A DNA stretch of 64,000 bases from Solen grandis (Eukaryota > Mollusca > Bivalvia > Adapedonta > Solenidae): NCBI GenBank assembly GCA_021229015.1, contig CM037777.1:50602443-50666442 (forward strand), given 5' to 3'. The notes beneath the pieces are model-generated. The model ran no database searches and had not been told where the DNA came from. It saw only the letters and a list, made by a program, of their open reading frames with translations. Positions 32,601 to 47,600 of this stretch are shown in pieces; the stretch's first letter is position 1, and the number at the start of each line of letters is the position of its first letter. The translations under genes were made by a program, and so were the position numbers.

Positions 32601-35600
32601 AATTGTAGCTCAAATTCTATACAGTTTGCACAACTGTGTAGAAAAACCATTGTGTCATATACCAGCTCAGTATAGTGATATTCATGGAATTTTATATTTG
32701 TATGTTTATGAATATTAATGAGGTAAGGAATTAGTATAGTGTATGTATGTTTGTATATTCATATTGACATCTCTGCAATATAATCAAAAGGTGCTTATAC
32801 AGTTTAATTATGTTACAACAGATCCAAGCTAATGTGAAGGTCCTGACTGGTGAGAGAGACAAACTTAACCAGATGTACGAGGAGGTAGGTGTATATAGGT
32901 TTATCTATTGTCTGGTCTATTTAATTAACCCTTTCCCTCATATAGACTCATTTTGACGCACTCAGTAGGTACCCCGTAAAGCCTGATCTGCAGAAAACCA
33001 GTTAAACCTTACCAAATTTAATTACAAAATCCTCATTTCCAGACCACTGAGGAGCAGCGAACAGCATAAAATCTGATCAGCCTGTGAGTTACTCGCAGGC
33101 TGATCTGGTTTTATGCTGTTCGCATAGGTCTTTTCATGGTGTCCTCTATGAGGGAAAGGGTTAAGATAAAGGCCCTTTGTTTCTCAGAAACCGAATTTTC
33201 TAGTTTAGTAAAATTAATACCAAATTTAATTTCTCAACAACTATTGTAATTTACTAAAGTAATTATTTATGTCAGCTTCGTCATGTACTTCAGTATTTTA
33301 GTAAATAGGAATATTGGAATGCATTTCTATCTAATTTAAGAATCTAGATTTTACATCATGAAAGTCTATGGTAAAACCAGATCAAACAGAAAGTAAAATA
33401 GAATTTGCTTTAGACAAAGGGAGATAAATTATACAAACTTCTACTAACAATATTATAAAAACATTCATTCATACAATTCTAAGAAATATTAAAATCTTTA
33501 AGATGAACAAAGGTTGAAAACTCACAGATCTAATCTTTATGTTACTACAGACTAAGGATGAGCTTCACAAGGTCCGACGTGATCTTGTCCGATCACCAAA
33601 GTCTCCAAAAACATCTCTAGCAGCCCAGGCTGTCTTGCGTCGTGTTGAGAACGAGCGAGACGATTCTGTTTCGGAGCTGAGACGCATGACAACAGAGAGG
33701 GATAGTCTGAGAGAGCGCCTCAAGGTTTGTATTGTGTCATCTGATGCTTTGTGACCATAAGTTATTTTGCTTTTAATCGGAATTTATACTTAAATAAGGT
33801 TCTGAGGTAGATATTAATTTTGATTGAATGAATCTGAATAAAGAGGAGAAATACTTTTGTAATCACATCATTGCAATTTACTTACACGTTAGTTGATTTT
33901 TGTTCCTCCAATATTTTGTTTGTATATGTGTGCGTGTGGATGCTATGACTGCCTTAACATTATCTTGTTCACCATTTATCTGTTTGTCTCCAAACCAGAC
34001 AGTCACATATTGTATGGAGTTGAGGTGCTGTGGGTCTGAATCCTCTAGTGTTTTGATACATGAGGAAGAAAAATACATTAGCTATGTCTATCAGTCTGAT
34101 CCTAAGTATAATGTATTTGTATTTATATGTGTGTCACATATTACTGAATAAATATATATAAGCCAAAACACATGACAACCTATTTCCTATAATTCTCTAT
34201 GACACAGATTGCCACGGAGACGTCTCTGTCAGAGAAAGCGAAGCTGGAGCAGAGGACGGAGGACCTGGAGTGTACTGTACAACAGCTGGAGAATGAGCGC
34301 GGCGAGCTGATTGTGCGTGTCAACGCCCTCAAGGAGGACATTCGCAGTTTGGAGGAACAAATTAAGGACATGGCCAACCGACTGTCGGACACGCAGGACG
34401 TGGCTTCGCAGAATAAGTCCAATGCTACACAGATGAAGTAAGTCGCTGTGGAGTAGTATGAATAATTGTAGAAGTCTTTGATCTTAGAATTCTGTTCCAA
34501 CTGAGAGAGATGAAGGGATGAATGACTCTTACATTTGAGGGAACTAAGACCAAAAGAAAGATTAGTTATTTGTCATGCTATTATGGTAGCCATGCATATT
34601 TTCGCTCATCACCCATTTCTTTGAGCTTTATCATGGATTTTTCATCTATTTTTTGTATGCTCCTCAAATGATTAGAAGTTTTTCCAGAATGATGTCTTAA
34701 TCGTAGATATTGTAAAGCCATTTATTATATTGTACACAGAATGTTAGCGGAGGAGACAGAGCGAGGATTAGAAGACACGCAGAAGAGACTGGCTCGACGG
34801 GAGAGCGAGCTGAACGCTCAGGAGGAACGTTGCGTTCGTCTGGAGGAGAGGATCGCCGAGCTGCAGAGACAGATCGCGGCCTTGAAGGATGAGAACAACG
34901 ATTTCAGGGTGACCGTCAGTCAGTTGGATCGTGAAAAGGATCAGCTCCAGATTAATGTCGATGAGAAGGCAGAGAAGATTGCCAACCTGAATGAGGAGAT
35001 CCTCCTCAAGGTGTGTGTTGATTGTACTTCTTATAGATCTGTTTACTTAAGCTTGTAATAAAAATTTAGATTTTCAACTGATAAATAATTCAATAAACAA
35101 TTAAAGTCACACTTTACCAATATTTCAATGAAACTTGCCTGCCTTTAAAATTCATGGTTTGACCTTGATAAAGGCAAGATTTTCTGAAATTTTGGTACTG
35201 AGTGACCTTAATTGTTTTGTAATCAATATTTTCTTTTCTTCAGAGGCCTCTGTGTGATATTTTTGATAAAGAAGAAAAAAGTATTGTTAAAAATTATATT
35301 TGAAATAAAAAAAAATGGATTAAGATAAAATAATATAAGGGATATTTAATATACTGGTAGACTTAATGTATCAATTTTATAAAGTTTGTAAAATAGCTAA
35401 TGACTTATTGAATTGCTGTTTTGGCCTAAAAACAAATAGTGCAGGTCTTTTATGATGCTGTATCTGAGGTCAATACCTGGTTGCAGTATTAATATATTGT
35501 AAGGGGGACCATGCTATGAAATGTTGTAGTTTGGATTTGTGTTATAATGGACCACATAGTAATAGATTTACACTGTTACAAGATTGATGTGTGTGTCCAT

Positions 35601-38600
35601 TTCAGGAGAGACTGATCAGTGACCTTAAAGTTAGGATCAGTGAGATTGAGGCGCAGCTTGGGTAAGTTGTCAGTTCCAGGGGTACTGAAGGCTTAGCTGT
35701 TCGTAACTCAAATTACCCATGTACTGTTTTGAGGATGGTGAAGTGAGAATGAAAATATAAAAAAGTATGATTCTATATAATGGCAAAAAAGTTCCGTTTC
35801 TGGTCTCCAGTAAATAAAAAAGAGGGTCGGTAGGTCGGGATTTTTTTTTTTTATATTTTTCTTTTACAAGAAACAAAAGGTAAAAAAAAGGGAAATATAT
35901 TTTTAAAGGCGAAAGGTAAAAAAAGTTTAGGTTCCGTCATTAAAAAAGAGGGTCTGTTGGGTGACCAGAAACAAAACTTATTTTTGGCCTCAAGTAATTT
36001 TGTTGAAAAAACAAAAAGATATTTGATAATTTTTTGATTACTTAACAAGAACGAGTGTATTATGCACATCTTTGAAATAAACATTTTATATTATGAATAG
36101 ATTATTATGAAGTGTTTTGGATAAGCCTTGCAAATACTTGATTTATATAATACATACTGATCAGGCATATATTGTTAATCCTTTACATGATACTGATGTG
36201 TTTTGTCACGTTGGTAAACAGAGGAACTGTCTAATCAGGGTCTCCTCTGTTTGCTCATACATTTTTGTAGCTGAGATCCTACACAGACTATAGTCATATG
36301 TAATACATTTCAGTAAATTGATATGAATCAAAATGTAAATATGTACATGAATATTCATGAGGTAAATGGTTAAATAATAATATGTTTTCTTTGATGGACA
36401 GCCATGCTAATGACAACCTTAACATGAAGGACCGTGAGTTGAAGTCGTTACGTCGTCAGTTGGACAGCACATCGGAGGACTTGAATGAGAACACGCGTGG
36501 CAAGGAGGTGGCAATGAGGGAGAACCGTCGTCTGCAGGATGACCTTTCTGTCATGACGCGTGAAAACCAGGTATATATTGTCATGTTATAGTAACTTATT
36601 GTTGAAGTCATCATGGATATTTGTTTATATTAGGTATGGGTGTTGTATGGTTTTAAATATGTTTTACCTTTTTTCAATAGGTTTCATCTAGAGGATATCA
36701 AATATCACCTAACAAAGTTATTGGAAGATTTAGATAAAATAGTTTATTAGTCATTTTAAAATGATGCAGGAAGAAAATGAATTGATTTGATTAATTTTAA
36801 AAGGGACTTTTTTCTCTTGATAGTAACAATAGTAGAGAACAACAACAACAACAAAAGACAGTAAATTTTTGCATTAAATATATTATTTGTAATGCAGCTC
36901 CTTTATAATGTTACTTTTGGTATCCAAGTCCTGATACCAAATGAAATGGCATTGCATTTTAGATATTTGACAAAAAAAATTAATTAAACAAATAACAGAA
37001 TGAAGATTTTGGTGTCCATTGCTGAATTGCTCAGTATTAACATTCACATGATAACAGAGTGTGTAGTAATGGATCTACACTATACTGAACCATCACTCGT
37101 TATTATGCCCCACTTCACAGAAGAAGGCCTATATACAGGATTCACACTCTTTACTTCCTGTCACATCCCTTGCCGTCCTACAGTTACATTACGGCGGGAT
37201 GTTAAACCCAACAAATAAAAAGTCGCATTACGTTAACCCTTTCCCTCATATAGACTCATTTTGACACACTCAATAGGTATCACATAAAGGCTGATCTGCA
37301 GAAAACCACAGTTAAACCTTACCAAATTTAATTACAAAATCCTCACTTCAAGACCACTGAGGATCAGCGAACAGCATAAAACCTGATCAGCCTGCGAGTT
37401 ACTCGCAGGCTGATCTGGTTTTATGCTGTTCGCAAAGGTCTTTTCATGGTTTTCTCTATGAGGGAAAGGGTTAAGACAATGTAGGATTTGGGAATATTAA
37501 TCACTTGTAGTAATAGATGTTGTTTTGAGACTAGTGTGATTGTACTTTGTAGAAAATCAACCAGGAGCTGCAGGAAGCCCTGGAGGACAAGGAAGGGTTG
37601 AAGATCCAGGTCCAGGAGTATATCCTAGAGGTGAAGAGGATTGAGGATCTCCTTGCCAACAAGGTATGCTGTCCTCATCTCTACATACTCCTGTCTTTAA
37701 TAGTTTAACCACTTGATCAGAATCTATTTGTGTAAATAAGGTGAATAAGAAATGACAATGAATTTCTGTCTCTGTTCTGTTCTTAACTGTATACTGCAAT
37801 GATCAAGAACTGTTTGTGAAGAAAGTCACCAATGTAACACTGTTTGCACTGAGATTTTTGTTAGTTTGATTTTGCATCTCTGTGGTATGCCATAGTGTTA
37901 AATGCTGTAATTGAGTGGTACAGTGTTAATGCACTCCCCTTTCTACAGGAGAAGGATCGTACAGACCTGTTGGACCAGTATCGCGCTCTGTCCTCGGAGG
38001 CTGAGCAGTACCAGACCGCCACCCACCAGCTGGAAAGCGAGGGATCCAACCTCAGACTGGAAATCATGACCAAGGACTCTGAGCTTAGGAGACTCAGGGA
38101 CAAACTGGACAACTACGAGAGGGAGATTTCTGATGTACGCATCACTTGGTCTAATTTCACTTTTTGTCATTTTGCTGCACAGCTTGTAGATTCTTGTACT
38201 GTCAAATCCTGACTTAAGTTGCCAGAGAGAGAGAGAGAGAGTGCTCAGCTGGCTAAGAGAGAGAGAGAGTGCTCAGAACACAAGTTAAATTATAATAAAT
38301 TCTTTGTATATTGAAACATATTAATTCTTCATATATAAACTTGATAAATATACAGAGGAACTATTTTATACTACATATATATCACTTGATTTGATAACCT
38401 TCTGTAAGAAAAGTTTAAATAATATACTTTTGACATATAGAGTCAAATATGTATTAGGGAACACCTCAGAATAACAGCCAACCTGTCAACAAAGGCCTGT
38501 GATTGGATTCCCAGTGCTTATATAACCTCTAAATAACAGTCACTTAAGACGAAAGTCAGACTTAAGTTTTCCTTGAATAACCTTGTTTTACTATATACAG

Positions 38601-41600
38601 TGGCCTATAGAGAGTTTATGAAAATTTTAAGAAATTTACAAAACTTATTGAAGTCATTAAGGACCACCGTAACTTTGGGTTTTATCAATGAAAACTTTTT
38701 TCTGCAGCATCTGAATGCCCAGCAAGCATATGAGCTTCAAGTTTCGAACTTGACGAGGTGTGTTTCGAACCTGGAGGACAACCTACGCTCCACTGATGAT
38801 GACAAGAATACTCTCCTGAGTGACCTGACTGCTGTTCGGGAACTGTGCTCGAGACTCGAGGGAACGAAGGAATCTCTTCAGAGACAACTCACTGCCGTTA
38901 CTATCGATAAAGAACAGGTTAGTTCCACTGGTGTGATTAATTGGGGACTAATAGGGCCTTTTATAATAGGGAAAAAAAAGTTGCCATATAGACATGTAAC
39001 AAAGTCACCACTATTCATAAGGAAGATGTTTTCATCAAACTTGCTGAAAAATACAAATAAATGACTACCTGTACACACAATGCCATCTTGAAATTGTCTA
39101 CAGACAAAATAAATTAGATCTTCTCTTAAAGTAAAACAAATAAAAGGCATTTTTTAAAACTTAGTTCTTATGATTTCTTTTCCACCTACGGCTTACCTGT
39201 GTCATATGTATTATCTTGGTTCATTTGGTTTGTTCTATTTTGTGTTCTTGTTGTACAATGCAGATCCTTTTTGATACTGTTATTTGGGTGTTAAACTAGA
39301 TACAAATGTTCTATATTCTTTTGTTTATATTAGGAACTGTTTGCCAAATTGCCAAGAGTAAATAGTTTAAAGTGACCATTTCATTTATATAATGATAATA
39401 ATTAGTTCTCAGTGTAATGGTCTTGGAAGTTGTGGGTTCATTTTCAGGCCATTGTATACCAAAGTCATAAAAAATGTACTTGTATATCTCCCTTGCTTAA
39501 AGGAAGTTCCAGTACTGGTTGATCTAATGTCAGGATAATGTGACTGGGTATACTGTCATTCCAATTGTACACAGTGTGATATCATTGTGAGACAGCACTA
39601 TATCAGTCTTATGAAGACAGAATTCCCAAGAATTTATGTCGATAGAATATAAACCCAAGCAAACTAAGAAAACAGAAAAAAAGATGAGAAATTGATGCAG
39701 CCTATATTATATGTATCCCCAACAGCTGCAGAGTCAGTATGATGACCTTAGCCAGGAGACGGAGCTAATACGCAGCCAGCTGGGGTCGGAGCGGTCGTCC
39801 AACAAGAACCTGGAGGGTCTCCTGCAGAACAACCGGGAGAAGGAGTTCCAGTCCCAGCTACAGACCCAGGAGTACAGCGCCGAGATTCAGATGCTCAAGG
39901 ACAGACTGTCTCTCAATGAGAGCAAGATGTGAGTGGTCTTTCAGTAAAGGTCCCTGTTGCATGAAACTCCTCAACTTTTTAGGTACAATTAAAGGCTAAT
40001 GATACTCCTGCTTCGCAGAAGTAGGAGCTAAATAAGAATCTTTCTGGTCCCATAATGTCCTATCATGTCCCATGCCATCCTATACTCACATTTAAATGGA
40101 GACAAAAAGGGACTTGACTATTTTAGTTTACCGTCGCTTCGACAGTATTTCAGTCATATAGCGACGTCCAGCTAATTACAGGTGGAGGAAGACCTCAAAT
40201 GCACAGAGGTACCTGGGTAGAACCACCGACCTACCGCAGGGGTATTAATCCCCTTAGTGAGATAGCGATAATAACTTTGGTTTATAAATTCTTGTGAGAA
40301 AATCATATCAGAAAATAGTCTTTTAGTTCCTTGATTTTTAGCTCACCTGAGCACAAAGTGCTCAAGGTGAGCTTTTGTGATCGCCCTTCGTCCGGCGTTC
40401 GTTGTCGTGTGTCGTGCGTCGTCCGTCGTCAACAATTTGCTTTAAACGACATCTCCTCTGAAACCGCTGGACAGAATTTAATGAAACTTGGCAGGAATGT
40501 TCCTTGGGTGAGGCTCTACAAAAGTTGCTAAAATAAAGTTCATCCATGAAGAACTCTGATTGCCATGACAACAAAAAGAAAAATAATTTGAAAACTTTAA
40601 AAATCATCTCCTTCAAAACTACTGGCCAGATTTCAAAATAAATTGGTACAGATGTTCCTTGGGTCAACCTCTACCAAAGTTGCTAAAATTATTTCGATCC
40701 GTAAAAAAACATGGCCGCCAGGGGCGGGGCTTATTTGCCTTTTATGTATATAGAGAAACCTTTAAACAACATCTCCTCTGAAACCACTGGACAGAATTTG
40801 ATTAAACTTGGCAGTGATGATCCTTGGGTCAACCTTCACAAAAGTTGCTAAAATAAACTTGATCCATGTAGAACTCTGGTTGCCATGGCAACAAAAAGAA
40901 GAAAAAAAAAGAAAACTTTAAAAATCATCTTCTTCAAAACTACTGGCCAGATTTTAAAATAAATTGGTACAGGTGTTTCTTTGGTCAACCTCTACCAAAG
41001 TTGCTAAAATTATTCCGATCCGTAAAAAAACATGGCCGCCAGGGGCGGGGCTTATTTGCCTTATATGTATATAGGGAAACCTTTAAACAACATCTCCTCT
41101 GAAACCACTGGACAGAATTTGATTAAACTTGGCAGGGATGATCCTTGGGTCAACCTTCACAAAAGTTGCTAAAATAAACTTGATCCATGTAGAACTCTGG
41201 TTGCCATGGCAACAAAAAAAATAAAAATGAAAAACTTTAAAAATCATCTTCTTCAAAACTACTGGCCAGATTTTAAAATAAATTGGTGCAGATGTTCCTT
41301 GGGTCAACCTCTACCAAAGTTGCTAAAATTATTCCGATCCGTAAAAAAACATGGCCGCCAGGGGCGGGGCTTATTTGCCTTATATGTATATAGAGAAACC
41401 TTTAAACAACATCTCCTCTGAAACCACTGGACAGAATTTGATTAAACTTGACAGGGATGATCCTTGGGTCAACCTTCACAAAAGTTGCTAAAATAAACTT
41501 GATCTATGTAGAACTCTGGTTGCCATGGCAACAAAAAGAAGAAAAAAAAAGAAAACTTTAAAAATCATCTTCTTCAAAACTACTGTCCAGATTTTAAAAT

Positions 41601-44600
41601 AAATTGGTACAGATGTTCCTTGGGTCAACCTCTACCAAAGTTGCTAAAATTATTCTGATCCGTTAAAAAAACATGGCCGCCAGGGGCGGGCTTATTTGCC
41701 TTATATGTATATAGGGAAACCTTTAAACAACATCTCCTCTGAAACCACTGGACAGAATTTGATTAAACTTGGCAGGGATGATCCTTGGGTCAACCTTCAC
41801 AAAAGTTGCTAAAATAAACTTGATCCATGTAGAACTCTTGTTGCCATGGCAACAAAAAAAATAAAAAAAATGAAAACTTTAAAAATCATCTTCTTCAAAA
41901 CTACTGGCCAGATTTTAAAATAAATTGGTACAGATGTTCCTTGGGTCAACCTCTACCAAAGTTGCTAAAATTATTCCGATCCGTAAAAAAACATGTCCGC
42001 CAAGGGCGGGGCTTATTTGCCTTATATGTATATAGGGAAACCTTTAAACAACATCTACTCTGAAACCACTGGACAGAATTTGATTAAACTTGGCAGGGAT
42101 GATCCTTGGGTCAACCTTCACAAAAGTTGCTAAAATAAACTTGATCCATGTAGAACTCTGGTTGCCATGGCAACAAAAAGAAGAAAAAAAAAGAAAACTT
42201 TAAAAATCATCTTCTTCAAAACTGCTGTCCAGATTTTAAAATAAATTGGTACAGATGTTCCTTGGGTCAACCTCTACCAAAGTTGCTAAAATTATTACGA
42301 TCCGTAAAAAAACATGGCCGCCAGGGGCGGGGCTTATTTGCCTTATATGTATATAGGGAAAACTTTAAACAACATCTCCTCTGAAACCACTGGACAGAAT
42401 TTGATTAAACTTGGCAGGGCTGATCCTTGGGTCAACCTTCACAAAAGTTGCTAAAATAAACTTGATCCATGCAGAACTCTGGTTTCCATGGCAACAAAAA
42501 GAAAAAAAAATGAAAACTTTAAAAATCATCTTCTTCAAAACTACTGGCCAGATTTTAAAATAAATTGGTACAGATGTTCCTTGGGTCATCCTCTACCAAA
42601 GTTGCTAAAATTATTCCTATCCGTAAAAAAACATGGCCGCCAGGGGCGGGGCTTATTTGCCTTATATGTATATAGAGAAACCTTTAAACAACATCTCCTC
42701 TGAAACCACTGGACAGAATTTGAACAAACTTGGCAGGGATGATCCTTGGGTCAACCTTCACAAAAGTTGCTAAAATAAACTTGATCCTTACCATGGCAAT
42801 AAAAAAAAAAAAAATTAAAACTTTAAAAATCATCTTCTTCAAAACTACTGGCCAGATTTTAAAATAAATTGGTACAGATGTTCCTTGGGTCAACCTCTAC
42901 CAAAGTTGGTAAAATTATTCCGATCCGTAAAAAAACATGGCCGCCAGGTGCGGGGCTTATTTGCCTTATATGTATATAGGGAAAACTTTAATCAACATTT
43001 CCTCTGAAACCACTGGAAAGAATTTGATTAAATTTGGCAGGAATGATCCTTGGGTCAACCTTCACAAAAGTTCCTAAAATAAACTTGATCCATATAGAAC
43101 TCTTGTTGCCATGGCAACAAAAAGGAAAAAAATATGAAAACTTTAAAAATCATCTTCTTCAAAACTACTGGCCAGATTTTAAAATAAATTGGTACAGATG
43201 TTCCTTGGGTCAACCTATTTATCTCAGGTGAGCGATTTAGGGCCATCATGGGCCTCTTGTTTTGTAAATGATGAATATTGTGCCTTATAGATTTGTGGTT
43301 GTATATGTATCTGATAGATTTACTGTAAAATCATTACTTTTTGTTGACATTAAATTTGGTTGATTATGTACCAAAGGGAACTTCGTGGGTACATTTATTC
43401 ATGGATCTTTGTTCTAGAAAACATGAGTTCTATTTAAGAGACAAGTTTTTGTGGGGATTAATATTCATGGATAAAACCCTCCACAAAATAGATGAAAATT
43501 AGTGTCCTACGAAAATTAATGATTTCACAGTATGTGTTATACACATGCCTAATAAAAATGTATGTTTTACATGTGCAGTCAAAGCCAGAGTCGAGAGATT
43601 GCTTCTCTGCGGACCAGGAATGTGGAGCTGGAGGGAGATGTGGAGAGATTGAGACGCCAACTGACCAGTGAGAAGTTTGAGAGGTAAGGAAAGAGTTATT
43701 TCTGTTGCATTGACCATCTCACCCTGTGCATTGTGGTTAACATCATAAAACATTTTAATAAACGTAATTGAAGTGAATCGCATAACATTTTGCACAATAT
43801 AATGGACATACTTTTTGTGTCTCCTGCTGTAAGTATATATGACACATAGGGATCACTTTTTCGTTATCTGTGTGTCTATCTGTCTGTCACACTTTTTCTG
43901 TCACGCTTCAGCAGGTGACACATGTGTTCCAAAGACACTCTTGTAAGTTTTATTTTGCTGCTTAAAATAAAAATCTCCTGTGAGACCACACATATGAGGT
44001 ATAGTGCTCAAGTCTATGAAAAAGCAAATAAAAAAAAATGAATTCAAGGTCAGTGGGGAAATTCAATGGCTGATCATGTTTTGTATTTAGATTTGTTACT
44101 CTTGAACAGCAACTTTTAGTAACTGTATAAATCTTGGTGAAGTTGATTTTTTTTTTTTTTTTTTTGCTGGATTGACTTTCTCTATCCTGTTTGATATGTT
44201 TTGAATGGCTTCCATGTATGTAATTGAACAGAACAGCTTAAATCAGAGTTGTAAGCCTGCCAGTATGCCCAGAGTAATGCCCATCCCTTCATCTTTCTAC
44301 ATTTATTGTTGACATGATTCTGTGTATTTTATAGTTATTATTCCCCCAGATATGAGGTATATGGGGGCTATATTAGAGTCTTGTCCTGTTGGTTGGTCGG
44401 TCGTCTGTAGATGATATTTGTCACCCTATTTCTCGGCTACCTTTGGTTGGATTTTGATCAATCTTTACAAGACTGATAAGTACCAAGCCTAGTTGCACAT
44501 ATTGTTGGCACGTCATGTCATGATTTGCGTGATTTTGAATGAGTTATGGCACTTTGTCATATTTCTCAAAACTGTCTGATATGGTAACTGTAACTATGAC

Positions 44601-47600
44601 AAAGCGGTATCTGGGGGGTATTCATCACCTTCAATGATAATTCTTGTTTCATTCAGTTCTGTGCTTCTTAATTAAAACTTCTAATAAAATAGCTTAACAA
44701 TGATTTGTAGTTTATCTCAGTAGTGTAACTATGATGCAGAACAGAGATAATAATTCAGATGCAACCAGAATAAAACTAGACCATTCTTGCATTATTGGTC
44801 TACATGTTAACAGTTTTAATCTATGGAGGCTTTTCAATGATATATTCAGATTTTTTATCAGATTATCCTTTAGTTACGCTGGAATACCACCATGTAATCA
44901 TTGCTTGGCCTAGTTATCACAAAAGAGCACATGGGTTTGTGTTATCTTGACATATATTGCATTTTCATACCCTGGCTTAACTTTGTGATGTTGTGTCTAT
45001 TCATGCAGTCGTTATTGCATTATTAAATTTTTTTAATGTAAATCACAGCAAAATGTATGACCTAATTGAGTGTTGTGTTCATATTTGTGTTTTATTCTCA
45101 CTATTCAGTAGTTCATCCGCATCTGGTCGTAGTGTCACAATCTTTTCATTTGAAAACTATGGCATGGCGTGAGTATGGTCCACAGTGAATTCCACTGCAA
45201 ACTTTAATATCTATTCTTTATTCCACTAACCAGAAATTTCCTGTTTATGGTATATTTTATGGTTCATTGAATCTATTCCAGTCTCCATAAAGTGCTAGAC
45301 ATGTGATATATTAGAGGATGCATGCTGCAGAACAAAGCGCTAAGTTCAATGTATTATTGACACAGACATTAATCTGTGTTTTTCCTTTTATCCATTCTTC
45401 GGTTCTAATTTTGATGCATATTGAATATCATCAGATGATGACTATCCTTCAGTATGGCCAGGAAGTATAGCAGCCAAGTTTGAAATCAATTTATAAGTGG
45501 AAATTGTATTTATTTCTGTGTGTTGATGTATATTTAAACCTGTTAACCCTTTCCCTCATATAGACTCATTTTGGCGCACTCAGTAGGTACTACATAAAGC
45601 CTGATCTGCAGAAAACCACAGTTAAACCTTACCAAATTTAATTATAAAGTCCTCATTTCCAGACCACTGAGGAGCAGCGAACAACATAAAACCTGATCAG
45701 CCTGCGAGTTACTCGCAGGCTGATCTGGTTTTATGTTGTTCGCATAGGTCTTTTCATGGTTTCCTCTATGAGGGAAAGGGTTAAAAGCAGTGACTGATGA
45801 AAAGATTCTCACTTATGAAAATATTCTTGTTAACACGGATGGTGTGGTTCACATGGTCCTTGATGTGGGGGGAAACAGAGAAAAACCTACAAATTCGAAT
45901 GGGTGACCAAACTACCCTTTCATATACAATGTCTGACCGACCGAGAATTGAACCCGAGATGCATTGGTAAAAAGCCAATGCTACTTGTACTTGGGGATTA
46001 GTGAAAGTGTCTACTTCAGTGGTCCGGTTGCTAACAGATAGGTTATATTCAGGTTGCATATAGTTTGGAAAAAAGATCAACATATGTGAAACTTGTAAAA
46101 CTCAGTTTAAATTTTCAGTTTATTTCCATATTGATAAAGAGTGTGAAATCTGATAACCAAACAGTTTATATACAGGCTGGATTGGTTTTAACCTAGTTGC
46201 ATTGGTCTTATACTGGTAGTACAAACCTTTAAGGAGTATTAATTAATTCTAGAAAATATAATATGAATGCGTTGCACTTTATGAAGACTAACTTTGGTGT
46301 CATAAAGGTTTTATTTGAGTCTTGTTTTATCTATATCATCTGGATTTAAAAATTCTGAAATGGCCTGTTTTGTTTAGATGATATACATTCTGTAGTTTCT
46401 AGTTTTAGTGCCAGAGTTATGCACTGTGTATGATAAGAAGATACATGGAAGATTTAGTCAGGTGTAACTACACTCTCGCTTCACACAAGTGGGGTTTATA
46501 TAGGAGTCACACATGTCTTGTCTCATATCATCATGTCCAGTCCTACACTCACATAATATCAAGGCATGATGGGATGTGAGGGTATTTATCACCATTAGTG
46601 ATACTTCTAGTTTGTTATTGGAACTAACTGGTTTCTTTCATTACATCATCATATGTTCATCAGGAATAGTTATCAGTGGTTCCATTTCCTTCTACATTAA
46701 AATTCTTTCCAGAATTATTGGAATATTTTCCCTAGTGAAGATTTTAATAAATTCATGTGTTGCATTACTGTTAAGACCATTAAAATCACGCAATGCACCA
46801 TCATGAGGAAACAGATATGGAGATGATACATACCAGCTGGCTATCAAAATAACCTCATTATGTGAAGTTAGGGCTAAATATTGCATTTCACTTTACAGAT
46901 CATAATGTGCACAGTAGCATTTAACTAGTATTTTTTTTCCTAATTAGAGGATTATTTATCACTTATTGTGAAGGCTCTGGTTGTTTCAAAACTTTGTATA
47001 ATTTTGTTCTCACTATAGGGATTTATCCTAGTTGACAGTGGAGAAGATCTTTATATCAACTTTCACTTAACCCTTACCCTGCTGGAACCGTAAGTGCTAA
47101 CCTTTGCCACCATAAAGAGCCTAGCCAGCCTGAACATCTGTGCAGGCTGGCCCGGCTCTTTACTGTTGGCTGACCAAGTACAAGTTTTCATCTTGTTATC
47201 CCTAAAATTGATAATGGACAGTTCCAAAAAAGATGCTGGTTAAGTCCATTTGAGAAATTCAGCAGGTTAAGGGTTAAAGTTTCAGTTTGTATGGGGGTTT
47301 AATGATTGGCTGTTTATTGACACAGGAGCATAATGTTACGATTTGTCAACTCCCTGTCCCCCTTCCCAACTATATATAGTATCTCGTATGAGTTGTCATA
47401 TAATATAAAATTTTATTACCATTTCCTTGGACAAGTTAAATAAAATTTTATATTATATGACAATTCAGGTGCAATTCTTTTCATCAAATGACTTTAAATG
47501 CTGAGATTAAACGGAATAATAATAATGAAATGTATAGGGTTAAATGGCATTGTTATATTACGCATGTTGAATATATATAAAAAAATATGTAATGGTTATA

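Noticed and set aside
41083..43249. Several 64-98-residue frames on both strands with near-identical peptides
   Set aside because: They are the 320-bp monomer read repeatedly; each is broken at the same places and none resembles a protein.
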